A stretch of DNA of 64,000 nt from Cunninghamia lanceolata (taxonomy: Eukaryota; Streptophyta; Pinopsida; Cupressales; Cupressaceae), in contig BSBN01001965.1 of the NCBI GenBank assembly GCA_027924645.1, positions 13,134,001-13,198,000 on the forward strand, read 5' to 3'. Positions 22,792 through 34,480 of this stretch are shown here, one piece after another (position 1 is the first letter of the stretch; the number at the start of each line of letters is the position of its first letter). The position numbers and the translations under genes were made by a program. The notes beneath the pieces are model-generated. The model searched no databases and was not told the DNA's origin. It was given only the letters and a program-made list of their open reading frames with translations.

Positions 22792-24554
22792 AATTTTACA
22801 ACTCCAAAATGCATTGTACTCATTTTTTTTGTAAATTGCTCCCAACAATCTTTACATAAGTCCCAGTCACAATCCTTACACCTATATGTCCTTTGGTGAT
22901 CCAAGGATATAGCCTCGACTGCTGAGTAGCAAACATTACAATAAACATAGTTGTTTATTGTGAACAACAAAATATGTGGATGTTGTGGATGGTTTGATAT
23001 TTCATCACTAAAATATGTTCGCATTATGCTTGTGCATCTTCCACTTTCAAAACTAGATTTTATCAGTTCCTCTTTCATCATATTGTTTGTGTCATCTATA
23101 TTTTCCTCACTTGATTTGCATATAATATCCACCACCTCTTTTCCACTTCCTGTTACAATTCCATCACTATCTAAGAAAGCTAACCATCTTTTTTCAACAT
23201 ATAGTTGCTTCACAAGATTTGGAAGTGTGAAAGACACATTTATTTTTTCAGAAAAATTACTTGATAAGTAGTTGCACCTATACCAAAACTTCACCATATC
23301 CCAAAATGAAAGTTTGAGCCAATGCATTTTTTGTGTGGCATCTTTGTATACCTTTTTGTATGCTTCTATATCTATTTGCTTTATATTGGAGAAGTGCCCT
23401 ATATATATAATTTTGAAATCTTTATGCACCTGCAGTAATTGGTCCAATTTGGACTTCATTTTGAACTTTTGACTTGGAGGTTCAACATACAAAAATATAA
23501 GTTTGTTACTTATTACTTATTTCTCCACCTATGAACATACACAAAAGTAAAGACATGAAATTAATATAAATTAAAAATAGTAAAATTTTTACAAAATAAT
23601 AAACTATTAAATGTTAAAAGATAACTTACTTTATCCCCTTCATGGTCTAGAAAATCCATATCTTCTAAAAGAAATTCTAGGGTTGACTTATCATATAGCT
23701 TGGAGATGATTTTATTTACTTCAAATTCTATAAATGGATATGCCTTCATGTCCCATGACATCACAAATGATAATGGGGCTCTACTAATTATATTTCCTTC
23801 TTTGTTGAGAAGAATGAAATGTGCATTAGTTTCTTTGATGCCTTGAACTAACATAGGATTGAGAAGAGCTGCCCCAAACATGTATCCACACGCCCTTATA
23901 TAAGTACCAAATCCATAATCTTCATTGCTTGATAGAGGAATCCAAACTCCTTCAAAATTGAAGCTTTGAAGATCTTTGTAGATTTGTTGCATTTTTGTAT
24001 GTTCTAGAGTGTTTAGGTGTCACGCTAAAATATACACCTTTTCCCTCCAATTGATCTATATTAACCTACATCAAATTAACACAAAATTAATATATTAATA
24101 TAATTTTTAAAAAATATATATTATTTAACTTATAATATTGAAAAAATGATATTTTAATTTTTATAAGAAATACAAACAATTACTAATCAATTTATAATAG
24201 TAAAATTATTATTAATATATATAAAACACACTATCTATTATTGTTAAATCTTTAATCTATAAAACAAATATTTCATTTAAAAATTATGCACTTAACAATT
24301 TAGTTTGAAGAATAAAATCCTACAAATATAACTGTATTTTTCTTTAAATTATAAAACCTTATTTAATTGGCTATGAAACACACCTTCCTCATGTTGCAGT
24401 CAATGAAGTGATATATGCCCTTTTTCTTCAATGCTTTGCCCAACATTTTAAACATACTTCCTTCGACGGACCTCTCACTTTCTCCTCCTCCGCCGTTGGA
24501 AAGAATTGTCACACACTCTTGTAGCTCGTCGGGAGCAGGGCTTAAATTTGACAT
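22792..24554 (-). pseudogene. SEO (sieve element occlusion)-family-like gene, disrupted
   Basis: Three exon-like blocks read right to left. Block 1, 24384-24554, starts at the ATG at 24554 and ends at a GTGTG donor; its membership is uncertain. Block 2, 23630-24055, has an acceptor after ATATAG and donor GTAAGT; it carries EKVYILA, FEGVWIPLSS, FILLNKEGNII and MSWDMKAYPF, a thioredoxin-like pattern typical of SEO proteins. Block 3, about 23507-22792, has FKIIYIGH, HWLKLSFWDMVKFWYR, RWLAFLDSDGIVTGSG and a cysteine-rich end (YCNVCYS, YRCKDCDWDLCKDCW). SEO proteins form P-protein filaments in phloem sieve elements. Defects: an in-frame TGA at 24022-24020 in block 2, no usual N-terminal domain, and Copia C inserted at 22792. 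A nucleoredoxin-like protein is the main alternative. Confidence 0.5.
24056..24383 (-). other. AT-rich intron of the SEO-like gene
   Basis: Lies between the proposed donor (GTGTG) and acceptor (ATATAG). It is strongly AT-rich with no frame, consistent with a plant intron. Confidence 0.4.
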
Positions 24555-24843
24555 TTGTATAGTTGTATTTAGACATTTTAGTTATAAAATACAATTGAAA
24601 ATTTGAAAAGGCTGTATCATATGAAAGGAGAGATTTTAAACAAACTGTCAAAATTTATATAGGATTATGATGATATATATATTTGGAAATTTAAAAAATA
24701 TGTCATATTATTTGAAAGGCACTATTGAATAGATAACTGTCATAAAAAGATTGCTTGACAAGCAAGATTGACTGTCAAATTTAAGCCGTAGTTGGGAGTT
24801 TCGTTTTCTTCCTCCTCGCATTCAGATTTTTTTAAATTTTGGT

Positions 24844-25540
24844 TCAGCTTTTGGAAATGTCATCTTCCCCCATTGTTTCGCCCTGCACAACAACTACGTG
24901 GCCATTACCCTGCACCCAGACATCCGCCATAAAACACGCAAGTTTTCTTTCTTCTGAATAAGACCGAAAGAAAAGTTCCTTTACTAAGAAACGACGTCTG
25001 ATGTCGGCGACAGGAATGGCACATCCAATTCAACTCTTCTCAGACAAATAATAGTCTGAAGTTTCCCTGAACAAGCTGTCCTCGCACATTCTATCCAAAC
25101 GCTGTTGATGATGGAATTCCAAGTGGAGAGGAAGTGAAATGACTGCAACAGTTGTGTCCACGTCAATGGCAATGGAAGTGCAATCCATTAATTTGTCACT
25201 GGTGTCATTCAACTCTTTGCAATTCAGACTAAACAAGGTTACTCTTGCAGCTCTTTGCCAATCCTCAACCTGAACAAAAAGAAAACAGCATGACATGAAC
25301 TAAAAAATGTAAACCACTCTTTCCATACTAAATACGATACAATGCATGGCAAGGGATGTAATTCACACCTCCTCAAAGCTAGGAATCCTCGGCCTGGTCC
25401 ACACAGACATAGGATATTCTTCCTTGTTCTGCATTTCTTTGCACCTTTCAGGAAATTTAGAACTTCCTGAAATATAAAGATGAGAACAATGCTGCAAGTT
25501 CACTATTCTTTCCATGGTTGCTCCATTCTATGTTTAGCGT
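24844..25540 (-). pseudogene. NLR gene fragment 2: last two exons
   Basis: Exon 25369-25540 encodes the final LRR and the words NKEEYPMSVWTRPRIPSFEE before donor GAGGAG/GTGTG. A 99-bp intron follows, with acceptor TTTTTGTTCAG, then exon 24844-25269 beginning VEDWQRAARVTLFSL. An in-frame TGA at 25032-25030 is followed by 61 more open codons to a second TGA at 24846-24844. I cannot say which stop is original. The first exon and intron match NLR fragment 1 (13885-14105). No LRR beyond the last repeat, NB-ARC or TIR is present, so it is a 3'-end fragment. The final-exon domain resembles nothing I can name firmly. Confidence 0.55.
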
Positions 25541-25575
25541 CGCTTCCTATTGTCTACAACCAACAAGCGGCTGTT

Positions 25576-25712
25576 CTTAAATATCATCCACTTCAATAGT
25601 CAAAGGTCAATTTTGACCAATAAAAATAGGATAAATATTTACCATTTTTTGTTGCGAATGAGGTGTAAAATTGCTATTGAATGTTTGACCATTAAAGTGG
25701 ATGATATTTAAG
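25576..25712. mobile_element. MITE-like 137-bp inverted-repeat element
   Basis: The 29-base arms 25576-25604 and 25684-25712 are inverted copies with two mismatches (core ATATCATCCACTT). Both ends carry TTAA, so a TTAA or TA duplication is possible but cannot be told from the palindrome. The interior is 79 bp with no frame. No related copy was found elsewhere in the window. Confidence 0.5.
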
Positions 25713-26465
25713 TAGAGTGCCAACAAATACCATATGCTACCTCCTACAAATGTGTTTTTCTTTGCATTTTTTCAGTGTTTTTCCTGTGTTCACATACCAT
25801 GATTGAAAATAGTAGAGCATTTACATTTTGTACAAAAATAAACATAAAATATAATAATATTGAATTGAAGGTGATTTTACATTCACTCCAAGATAGATTT
25901 TATAAAACTTATAATTTCTTGAACCACCTTATAGAAATAACTCCAACTAACTACTAACAACTAAATATTAACTTAACAAATATAAACCTTAATATTTCTC
26001 ACAATCAATGAGTAGGGAACACAACAAACAACATATCTAAATGGATTGGAGTTGAGGAGCTGCTATTATATAGTTTACTTATACTAACTCCGATTCTTAA
26101 ACTCCATGTTATATCGCAATTGTGGTCCTCTTCAGCTATTGTTTTTACAACCTTACAAACTTTGCTATACAAAACTTAACATGTAACTATTTGTAGACTA
26201 ATAGGTCAGGTGAGAGAGGAGAGGGGAATTTGTATGAGAGGGATAAAGTTGTAAACCCTGAAGATTTGTGTACATGGCGAAAGGAACAGGTTATTTTTGG
26301 AGGAAGGGAAAAAACTATTACAAAAATACAAATAATTATGAAAATAATCAATACCCAAGTACTACTAAAGCCACGTGAGTTGTTCCATAGGGGAATGTAT
26401 TAAATAAGTAACTTCCAATTATAGGAATATGAAGAGTGTTAACACCATGTCAAGGAAGTGGTCAC
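25713..26465. other. Intergenic, nothing recognised
   Basis: AT-rich sequence with one short frame (25775-25957) lacking any motif. I see no gene, RNA or repeat boundary here. Confidence 0.5.
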
Positions 26466-26489
26466 TAATTATTTTTTTTTATGAAAATG

Positions 26490-28312
26490 CTAAACTATCT
26501 ATTAAAATATAATAACACCTTCACAAAAAATAAGCTGGTGGTATAAAGGCACACCCCGAAAGTCAAATGGGCCAAGCCCAGAAAGTTCTAGAGTATCAAT
26601 GTATCAAAGGGTATACACCCATATAAAAACATAACATAAAACATAAATCAAGCTGCCAATGCCACCCCTATAGATGGCGGATCCCTGTCACCTAACTTCC
26701 CCCAATTTCCTACGGGGTCTGAGTTGACATTAGGAGGTGCCCAACCATCATCATTCTCTTGTTCTTCATTCTATGTATTTGGCTCCTCATACTAAGGTGA
26801 GATAGCTAAATTCAACCTTGGAAAAGCTTTTGTATTGTCCCAACTAACATTGGTTAGATTAGAAGGACTAGGAGCATTCCAACCTGCATTATCAAGTGTA
26901 GGCCAACTAGCATTATCTCTAGTGGGCCAACCTACATTATCCCTTGCAGCACTTGTAGGACAGCCTGAGATCCATCCACGATGACGTGGAGAGCCCGAGC
27001 ATCTATGACGGTGAGCTCCACGATGCTGAGCAGGCTGGGAGAGGGGCCGAGAGTCTCTAGCTAAACCACTTCTTCGTCTGTGGCCCTATGGAGGTGAACA
27101 GACTCTGACAAAGGAAGGAGAGGGAGGAACCCATGCCAAAATACAAGGAGCATTCCCCCAATGATCTAGTAACTCGTGTAAGTGAGCTACTTCCAAAACA
27201 ACTTTATTAGCTTGCATTTGTATCTGCAGAAGAACATTAGAACAGATAATTGTTTTAATGTGAAGAGAAATAGATGTTCCAATTTTGCTTTCTAAAAATA
27301 GACAAGAGTTACAATCTTTCCATAATGTAAAAAGAATCTCCACCTTGAAAATATGCCAATTATGAGTAAATCTTTTAGGAAACCTGGAAGAATTACCCAA
27401 AAGGATAATTTGCCATGATAAAGGCTCTGGTCTGAAAGGCCGAAAGAAATCATGAATCCATAGCCAGAATTGTTGGGCTCTAGTGTAATACCAGAAGAGA
27501 TGTTGAATCATCTTAGGTTGCCCACAAAAAGGACATCTAGGATCCTAAACCCTGAGATGAAATAGCCTAACTCCGATAGGCAGGCCTTGAAAAAGAATGC
27601 ACCAGGCAAAATGAGCTAACTTAGGCTCAAGAATGGTAGACCAAACAATTTGAAATTTGGTATGCCAAAGAGCCATCGAGCTATGAATAAGCCATCGCTT
27701 ATTAAGCATGTCAACCATTGGCAAATGGGGTGAAAGCCACCTATAAGCCATCCTTGGCTTGAAATAATGCATTGGTGTTTTTGGATAGCATTTCCAGTCC
27801 TTCCACCATGGCTTGTTGGATTGATTTCCAACTTTGTGAAGCATTTCTGGTACAATAGTTGTGATGACTCTATCATATGTAGTCTGATAAGTTCTTGAAA
27901 GGCCAAATTTAACTCGAAATAGCTCCCATGCCATGAGGCTCATTGTGGGCTGATGAAACATATCCTGTAAGGTATGAATACATTTTTTATGACATTTAAG
28001 GGCCTTTAAGCCATGCAATTTGGCCAAAGGTTGGCCTGTAGTGGCTAAGAGAGGTGACTGCCAGATATTAAGGTGATTGAAGGAAAGACCAACACGAAAC
28101 CCATCACCAAACCAACATAGGCAAGGTTTAACTTCCTCCCAGGCTTTCCATTTTCTTTTAACCACAAATGTGCCTGAGATCTGAATTAGCTCTCTCATGA
28201 CAAGGATAGTAGAAAACCTAATTCCCTTCCATGTAGGTTTGTGCAAAGGATGTCCCATTTCAATGTTGTGCCAGAGTAAAACTTTCCATACCCTCATTTC
28301 TAGTGAGGGCAC
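26490..28312 (-). pseudogene. LINE C-terminal region: zf-RVT and tail
   Basis: 27545-28312 carries the conserved stretch after reverse transcriptase (LEPKLAHFAWCILFQGLPIGVRL). 27086-27511 continues it (MIQHLFWYYTRAQQFWLWI, the zf-RVT-type segment). Further left, 26830-26960 encodes an imperfect repeat of the word DNxxWPT, then runs to the 3' end. The C and H residues of the zinc motif are only partly in frame. Confidence 0.75.
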
Positions 28313-29656
28313 GAATGATCCACTTGACAGCTAAGGCAGTGCCTTGGCATTAAGTAGAAAGGATACTAAGACCTCCAGAATCTCTGGGAAGGCAGTGAAA
28401 CTCCCATGCAACATGGTGAAATCCATGGCAAGTCTCAGAAGAGATCCAGAGAAAATCCCTCAAAAGCTTTTCTAGTTTGGTATATGAATTTTTTGAAGGG
28501 GCCCAACAAGAAGAATAATAAACATGGGTTGCAGCCAAGATCTTAGAACAAACCTAGAATTTACCAGCCAGAGAAAGTGGCTTAGTAATCCAAACTGCAA
28601 GCTTTTGTTCCACATGGGTAAGAACAGCTTGCCAAAGAGTAGCAGAAGTGCCCTGAAAGGCAAAAGGAATACCAAGAAATCTAAACATTTTACCATGGCC
28701 AATCCCATGCGAACCATATTGCTGGAGCCAATGAGGAATGGGAAGAATTGACTACTTGTAGCATAAAGTTTTAATATGCCACTAAATGGAAGAACCTGAG
28801 GCTAGGCATAAGGTCTCTAGACAACCAAGGGCATTTTTGATAGTATTTTCTTCTTCCAATAATGTTAAAAAAGAGTCATTAGAAAAATGACCATTGATCA
28901 GTTAGCTGGAAGAATTTGGTAGAGAAATTCCATGAACAGGCCTATTGGAAATTGAATGAGCAAGAAGGTATCCAAAACTTTCTACTGCAAGAACATATAG
29001 GCTTGGAGCAATAGGACATCCTTGCTGGATTGATTGAAAAAAGCCAAAAGTATGAGACTGGTGGCCATTGATAGTGATACATGCAGAGGCATCCGAGAAG
29101 AGCATGTTGATGGTTTGGATAAACGAAGGTCCAAATCCTAATGCTGCAAGCATTGCAAGAATAAAGCGCCATTCAATGCGATCATAGGCCTTTGGAAAAT
29201 CTATTTGAGAAAAATGGGCTTTTGATTTAATTTTCTTGCCCATTCCATTCCCTCCTAGACTGCAATAATATTATCTAAAATATATCTAGATTTAATAAAG
29301 TCAATTGGTTCAGGGAGGACAATTAAAGGAAGCAGGTTGCGGAGTTTGAGCGAAAGGGCTTTAGCAATGATTTTGTAGGAGACATTGAGAAGCGTAATAG
29401 GTCACCAATTGTAAATATCCTCCGGATCACTAGATTTAGGTATGAACTTAATGTTTCCTTAATTTATAATATTTTCTAAAGTGTTAGAATGAAAATCTTC
29501 AAGGTAAACATTATGCAAATCTTTTCGTAAACAATCCCAAAGGGCTTTGTAAAACTCACAAGGAAAGCCATCAATTCCAGGATCTTTGCCATCAGTCATA
29601 GAACAGACCACTTCCTTAAGGTCTTCAATGGTCAATAATTGATCACAGAAGTGCAT
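28313..29656 (-). pseudogene. LINE reverse transcriptase, active site mutated
   Basis: 29459-29656 has the N-terminal words VVCSMTDGKDPGIDGFPCEFYK. 28902-29243 has KAYDRIEWRF, IQQGCPIAPSLYVL and GYLLAH. The catalytic motif at 28872-28889 reads HFSNDS where the family has F-x-D-D: the first aspartate is asparagine. 28350-28538 holds the thumb-like words (RDFLWISSE). Several stops are present, including one just before the catalytic motif. Confidence 0.85.
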
Positions 29657-30148
29657 CTGGTCTGAGGAGAGCTTTTTTGGGACAACTGCAAGACAATCTT
29701 GTAGGGCAGTTTGTTGTTTAGGAGTATAAGCTTGGGCTGTGAAAACTTTTTCATAATGTCTTACAAAAGCCTAGAGAATGTTTGGCAAATATGTATGTAT
29801 AGTATTATCCTATTTGATTGCTTAATAACGTGTGAGGAATGTCTATCTGGAAGAGCGAGAAAGAATTCCTTAGAAACACGGTCTCCAATCTTTAGCCAGT
29901 GCATCCTGGCTTTAAGTTGCACTCCTCTTGCAGCATGACAATCAGCCATTTATTTTTGATGCCGTAAATTGGCAACATTCATTTGCATAGAAGGAGAAAA
30001 AGGGTCAGCTGCCAAAGCTACTGAGGTAGATTTCAAAGTTGTAATAGTAGCCTCATAAGCCCATCTCCTGAAAGTGGCCAGCTAACAACCATAGATGCGA
30101 AGAAACCTCGCAGTGTGAGTGATAGCATCATTCCACCACTTTATCCAG

Positions 30149-30960
30149 CTAGTAGAATGCAAAGGGCAGCATTCTAAATTCTGTATAGTTGCAATGTGTA
30201 CCAGCGTTGGTTGATGAGCTAGTAAGAAGGTGTTCAGAAAAAAATTGAGATTTCATGGTGCATGGCTGAGTGAGTTGCCACTCAATGGCAAACTGAATTG
30301 GAAAGTGGTCTGACAACATCACATCCACTAACAGATGCACAAGAAGGGTGGATGATGTGGCAAAATTGAAAAAAGATTGAGCCGAGATCACGTCACAATC
30401 AAGGCATTTAAAGACCCTGTCAGATCCAGTTTGAAAATTGCACCAAATATGCCAGAAAGGACTGGAGTGATGATGGCCTACATTGGGATCAAAAAGTCCC
30501 AATTTATTGCACATATGAAACCATGCCTCTCTTTCGTCAGCTGGCCAGTGAAAAGGTAGAATGCCATCTTTGTCATTAGTCATTTCAACCATATTAAAAT
30601 CCCCACAAATAATCCACATGGCCACTCGCAATGAATCTGCAATCCACCACCATAGAGCATATCTTTCTAACGCATCATTCGATGCATAGATATTAATAAT
30701 CCCAAAGGAATGATTATTAATTTTAAGAAGAGTCCAGACTAGATCGTTGGTGGGGTCCACCCCATGAGCCACCATTGAATCATGCCACTGAGGGGACAAA
30801 AGGGTAGCAACACCACCTTTGCTAACTTCATGGACAGTGGAGAACAATTTACCGGTTGGCCAAATACAACGGCAAGCTGAAGACAAAAGAAAGCCTATAA
30901 TTTTAACTTCTTGCAAGCAAAAAACATCAAGAGCAACATAGTGATGGAGAGTATTGTGAA
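30149..30960 (-). pseudogene. LINE APE-type endonuclease
   Basis: The 30149-30916 frame has KGGVATLLSPQW, FGIINIYA, IICGDFNMVE (the D-x-N catalytic word) and LSDHFPIQFAIEW (the S-D-H catalytic end). The N-terminal N-x-R-G start is beyond the frame, around 30960-31010, where stops occur. It nicks target DNA for target-primed reverse transcription in the family. Confidence 0.85.
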
Positions 30961-30980
30961 TAGAATACTTTCTAGCAAGG

Positions 30981-32225
30981 TCAGTTAGACCTCAAACTTT
31001 CCAAGAGAGAAAATTCATTTAAAATCCTCCACCATCTCCCTAGAATCCAGGCTTTCAAAGGAAGCAAACCTATTCTAAAGAAAGTCAGTGGGGTTTGACC
31101 CAAATTGGAGAGGAGGAATTTGCTAGTTTTTAACCTCCTAAACAATTTCACCCTCCTTAGGAAGCTCTCAGCTATGAGAGCACCATCAAGGTGATAAAGA
31201 TGGATTGGCACGTGCTCCTGCCCTGGGTAGGGACCTTTGCTGCGAAGGTAGCACAATAGGACTCTTAATTTTGTCCTTCCTTCCATTCACTGAAAGCTTT
31301 GAAACATACTTAGTTGACTTAGCAGCTTTGATAGCATCCACAGAGGGTTTTGCTTTGTGTTTGCAATTGGTAATAGTGGGCCAAGTGTCTGTTGGTTTGG
31401 AAACCACCTCCTTGGACATAGTTTCCACCAGACGTGCTTAAATAGTCTCCCTAGGTGGAACCCGAGTTTGAGGCACAGTAAGAGGGTAGTCCTTAATTTT
31501 ATGCTCGGTTGATTGACATCGATAACAAGTATTGTGCAAATTAGAGTATGTGCTTTCTGAGTGTACCAAAGGGGGCTAATTTGAATGTTAATAAATTCCT
31601 TGAGGTCTTTCGAAAGATCCACATCAACATAGATGCGGTTTTTAGGGCGTACTTGAAAGAACCTATCTGGTTCAACACAAATGACTCTTCCTAGAGAAGA
31701 AGTAATGTCATGCAAGAAATGCAAGTAGGGCAAAGGCAAGCTAGAAAATTCAATCCACATAGGGACCTGGTGTTTGGTATCACCTGAAGCCACAAAATCA
31801 CAGGTCCACTATTGGAAAACTAATAGGGAAGACCAAACATACCAAGGACCATGGTTCAAAATTGGCTAAACATGTCTAACTTCCACAAAGCGGAACAGGA
31901 AAAAGCCTTTGGTCAGATTCTGGACCATATTAAGGTAGACCCCATGAGGGACCCAAGTCTTTTGGACCCATTTATTGAGCATAGATTCAAGGGGAGTTCT
32001 CCCTACAAATTAACCAATGAGAGTATGTTGTTCTAACCATAAACAAGTAGTATCAAATTCCTGCGATGGCAAAACAACATCAACAGGAGAGATTGAGGGC
32101 TTACCTTGTGAAACACCTTCGGAACAAATTTCTGCAGATGCTTGGTTAGTAGAGGAGCCACTGTGTAGAGCTGTGAAATCGCCAACACCAACAACAAGTG
32201 TTGGGTTAGAAGTGGTAGGAGGCAT
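30981..32225 (-). pseudogene. LINE ORF1 (DUF4283-like, zinc knuckle)
   Basis: A start-like ATG at 32225 opens the N-terminal part. The central stretch 31287-31793 has VPMWIEFSSLPLPYLHFL, the DUF4283 / zf-CCHC_4 signature of plant L1 ORF1. A zinc knuckle at about 31480-31520 (TCYRCQSTEHKIKDY) has its fourth cysteine replaced by tyrosine. RNA-binding coat protein role by family. Frame shifts separate the parts. Confidence 0.7.
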
Positions 32226-32439
32226 TTAAATGGCCAAAAAGCCACAATAAATGCGGGCATACAAAAAGAAGGCTATATTTCCTGCGCCTAGAGCGCGATA
32301 TGGCACCTAGAGAGAACAATGGCGATCAGCTTCAAAGAAACCCTAGCAAAGAAAAAAAAGCAAAAAAACTCTTCCCCAAAGTTTTCAAACTACACTTTTG
32401 ACCCAAGACAAGAAACAACCTGACTAAAATTTTGAACAT

Positions 32440-33556
32440 GTTAATAATTTTATTTTGAGATGATTAAATAATTTTTTTAAATAGTTTTTCGATAAGGAAA
32501 CAATTTAGAATTGCTTTTTGTAAGATGAAGATTAAATTTTTGGTGGTTATAAGATGTGTGCACATATAATGGTCTATTAAGAAAATAAATTATAATATCC
32601 TTCTTTATCCATAACGCTTTCTCTTATAGTAGACTTTGTATTCTCCATTAATAGACCCAAGTAAGACCTGCAACATGATTTTAAGAAAATTTAATAATTA
32701 AAACACAAAGTATTGTTGTAACACAATGTTTGACTCATATAAATACATCTGGTAGACTTTGTATTCTCCATAAACAGACACAAGGAAGACCTGCAACAAG
32801 ATTTTAAGAAAATTTAATAATTAAAACATAGAGTACTGTTGTAACACAATGTTTGACTTGTATAAATATATTTTGTGTTCCAATGACTGGGCCCAAAGAC
32901 TGACTATTTGGAACAAAACTATACAATTTAAAATACTTTCAACAAATCTCAAATATCCACAAACGAAAAATTGAGCTCTTGAATATATCAAAGTTTCAAA
33001 TACAACTTAACTTTAACTAGAACAATTAAAATTATTAAAATTAGTTTTAAATGAAAGGCTTGTAAAAATCATGTTTTTATTTATTTCACATTTTTTCTTG
33101 AAATATTTTAATGTCCCATTTCACTCTATTTACACCATTTTTCATACATCCATCATTACTGTACCCTCATTTGTACTAACTTTGATATATTTGTTCTCTA
33201 CTTATCTCACCACTCTCTACACCATCTTTATCTCATTGTAATTTTGTTACTTATTCAATCTTCTATCAGTCACCATCTTGACTGTCCACTCAAAAAAAAT
33301 AGAACTTGTTGCCCTCCTTAATAAAATTAATTAAACTTTTTTAACCAAAATATTCTGAATCTCCTTATCAACATACCCTTATTTATTTGTCAAGGATTAG
33401 ATGATTCTATATACCCTTATTTATTTGTCAAGGATTAGATGATTCTATATTTTGTTATAGTTATTCACTGAACAAGTTGAATTATATTATTCATAGAGAA
33501 CTAAACTCAAAGCTTTACAAAATCACAATAAGTCACATTAATAAAATTTGGAAAAG
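32440..33556. other. Non-coding NLR-locus flank with two tandem duplications
   Basis: Parallels 14800-15555. A 123-bp unit is duplicated in tandem at 32629-32874, and a 38-bp unit (start taccctta) at 33374-33449. No gene is seen. Confidence 0.6.
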
Positions 33557-34480
33557 TAAGCCTTGAAAGTACAACTCTTCCAAATAGTTGAGCTCCTGAA
33601 GCCTATGGAAAGATTGACTAGATTTCTACATCTTTTCAAATTCAGTATTTTTAAAATGGGAAGTGCTTGAAATCCATTAGGCAACTCCATTAGAACATGA
33701 CAATTTTCCAGAGTCATGTGCATTAAGGAACTTAGCTAGCCAAAGGCATAAAGCTTATTGCACTTATCTATTGTCAAATATTTCAACATTTTCAATTGCA
33801 CAAAGCTATTGGGAAGAGTAGTTAATGAGTTGCAAGATTTTACTATGAGGCTTGTCAGAGATGACATGTTCTCAATATTTTGTGAAAGTTCATCTAAACT
33901 AAGCAACGATTCCAGAGCTAGGCATTTTATGGAAAGCCTTGAAAAAATTTCTGGCAATCGCTACAAGCTGATGCATCCTCTTGTATCCAAGTATTGGAGA
34001 GAAGATAAGTCGCCAAAGTCTTTAGGCAGTGTCCTTAAATTCTCGCATTCTCCCATCCAAAGCTTTCGCAGTGCAGTCAACCTTCCAAGTCATCAAGTAA
34101 ATTTTACAATCAGATGCATCCCCTTACATTCAATTCAGTCAATGAACATAATGAGAAAAATCCTTCTGAGAGATATTTTAGATTGGGGCAGTACTTCATA
34201 TTCAAAACATTCAATCTACCAAGTCGTCCTAATCCTTCAGGCAAAGATTCAAAATTACATTTACTAAGATCAAGATGCTCAACATTAGTTAAGTGGCTGA
34301 ATGTTTCTGGTAAGTTTCTGCATCCAATTAAAGACATGACTTCTAAAGAGCCCAGCCATAAACAACCGGTGCATTGTACTACTCGTCAACTAGCTAGTCA
34401 CTTACAATGCATCAGCTAGTTAAAATGTTCCAAAGAGACCAGAAGGAAGCTTGAATCCTAATGGAAGTTTTACGGATTTC
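33557..34480 (-). pseudogene. NLR (LRR) gene fragment 3
   Basis: Successive leucine-rich repeats on the minus strand: LPETFSHLTNVEHLDLSKC and LPEGLGRLGRLNVLNMKYC (34110-34337), LTSLIVKSCNSLTTLPNSF (33736-33957), then MELPNGFQALPILKILNLKRC (33538-33723). A TAG separates the last two and shifts separate others. From 33557 rightwards it matches NLR fragment 1 from 14257 rightwards. To the left of 33556 it matches instead 15480-15555, so the C-terminal LRRs are missing and non-coding flank is joined directly. Confidence 0.7.

Larger units (their letters stand above)
26470..32400 (-). mobile_element. L1-type LINE, nearly full length, decayed
   Basis: The minus-strand order is an ORF1 with a DUF4283-like part and zinc knuckle, an APE-type endonuclease, reverse transcriptase, zf-RVT and a tail. 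The T-run at about 26470-26480 on plus is the expected 3' poly(A) of a minus-strand LINE. There are no LTRs. No clear flanking duplication was found, so both ends are approximate. All frames are broken. Confidence 0.85.

Noticed and set aside
22792..24055. SEO-like gene as an intact nucleoredoxin
   Set aside because: No W-C-x-x-C thioredoxin active site is visible, and the block order and C-terminal words fit SEO better. Kept as an alternative only.
26470..32400. Flanking target duplication for the LINE
   Set aside because: I compared the bases next to the T-run with those near 32400 and found no convincing match, so the ends stay approximate.
34110..34419. Plus-strand frames over the LRR region
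   Set aside because: They are shadows of the minus-strand LRR coding and lack motifs.
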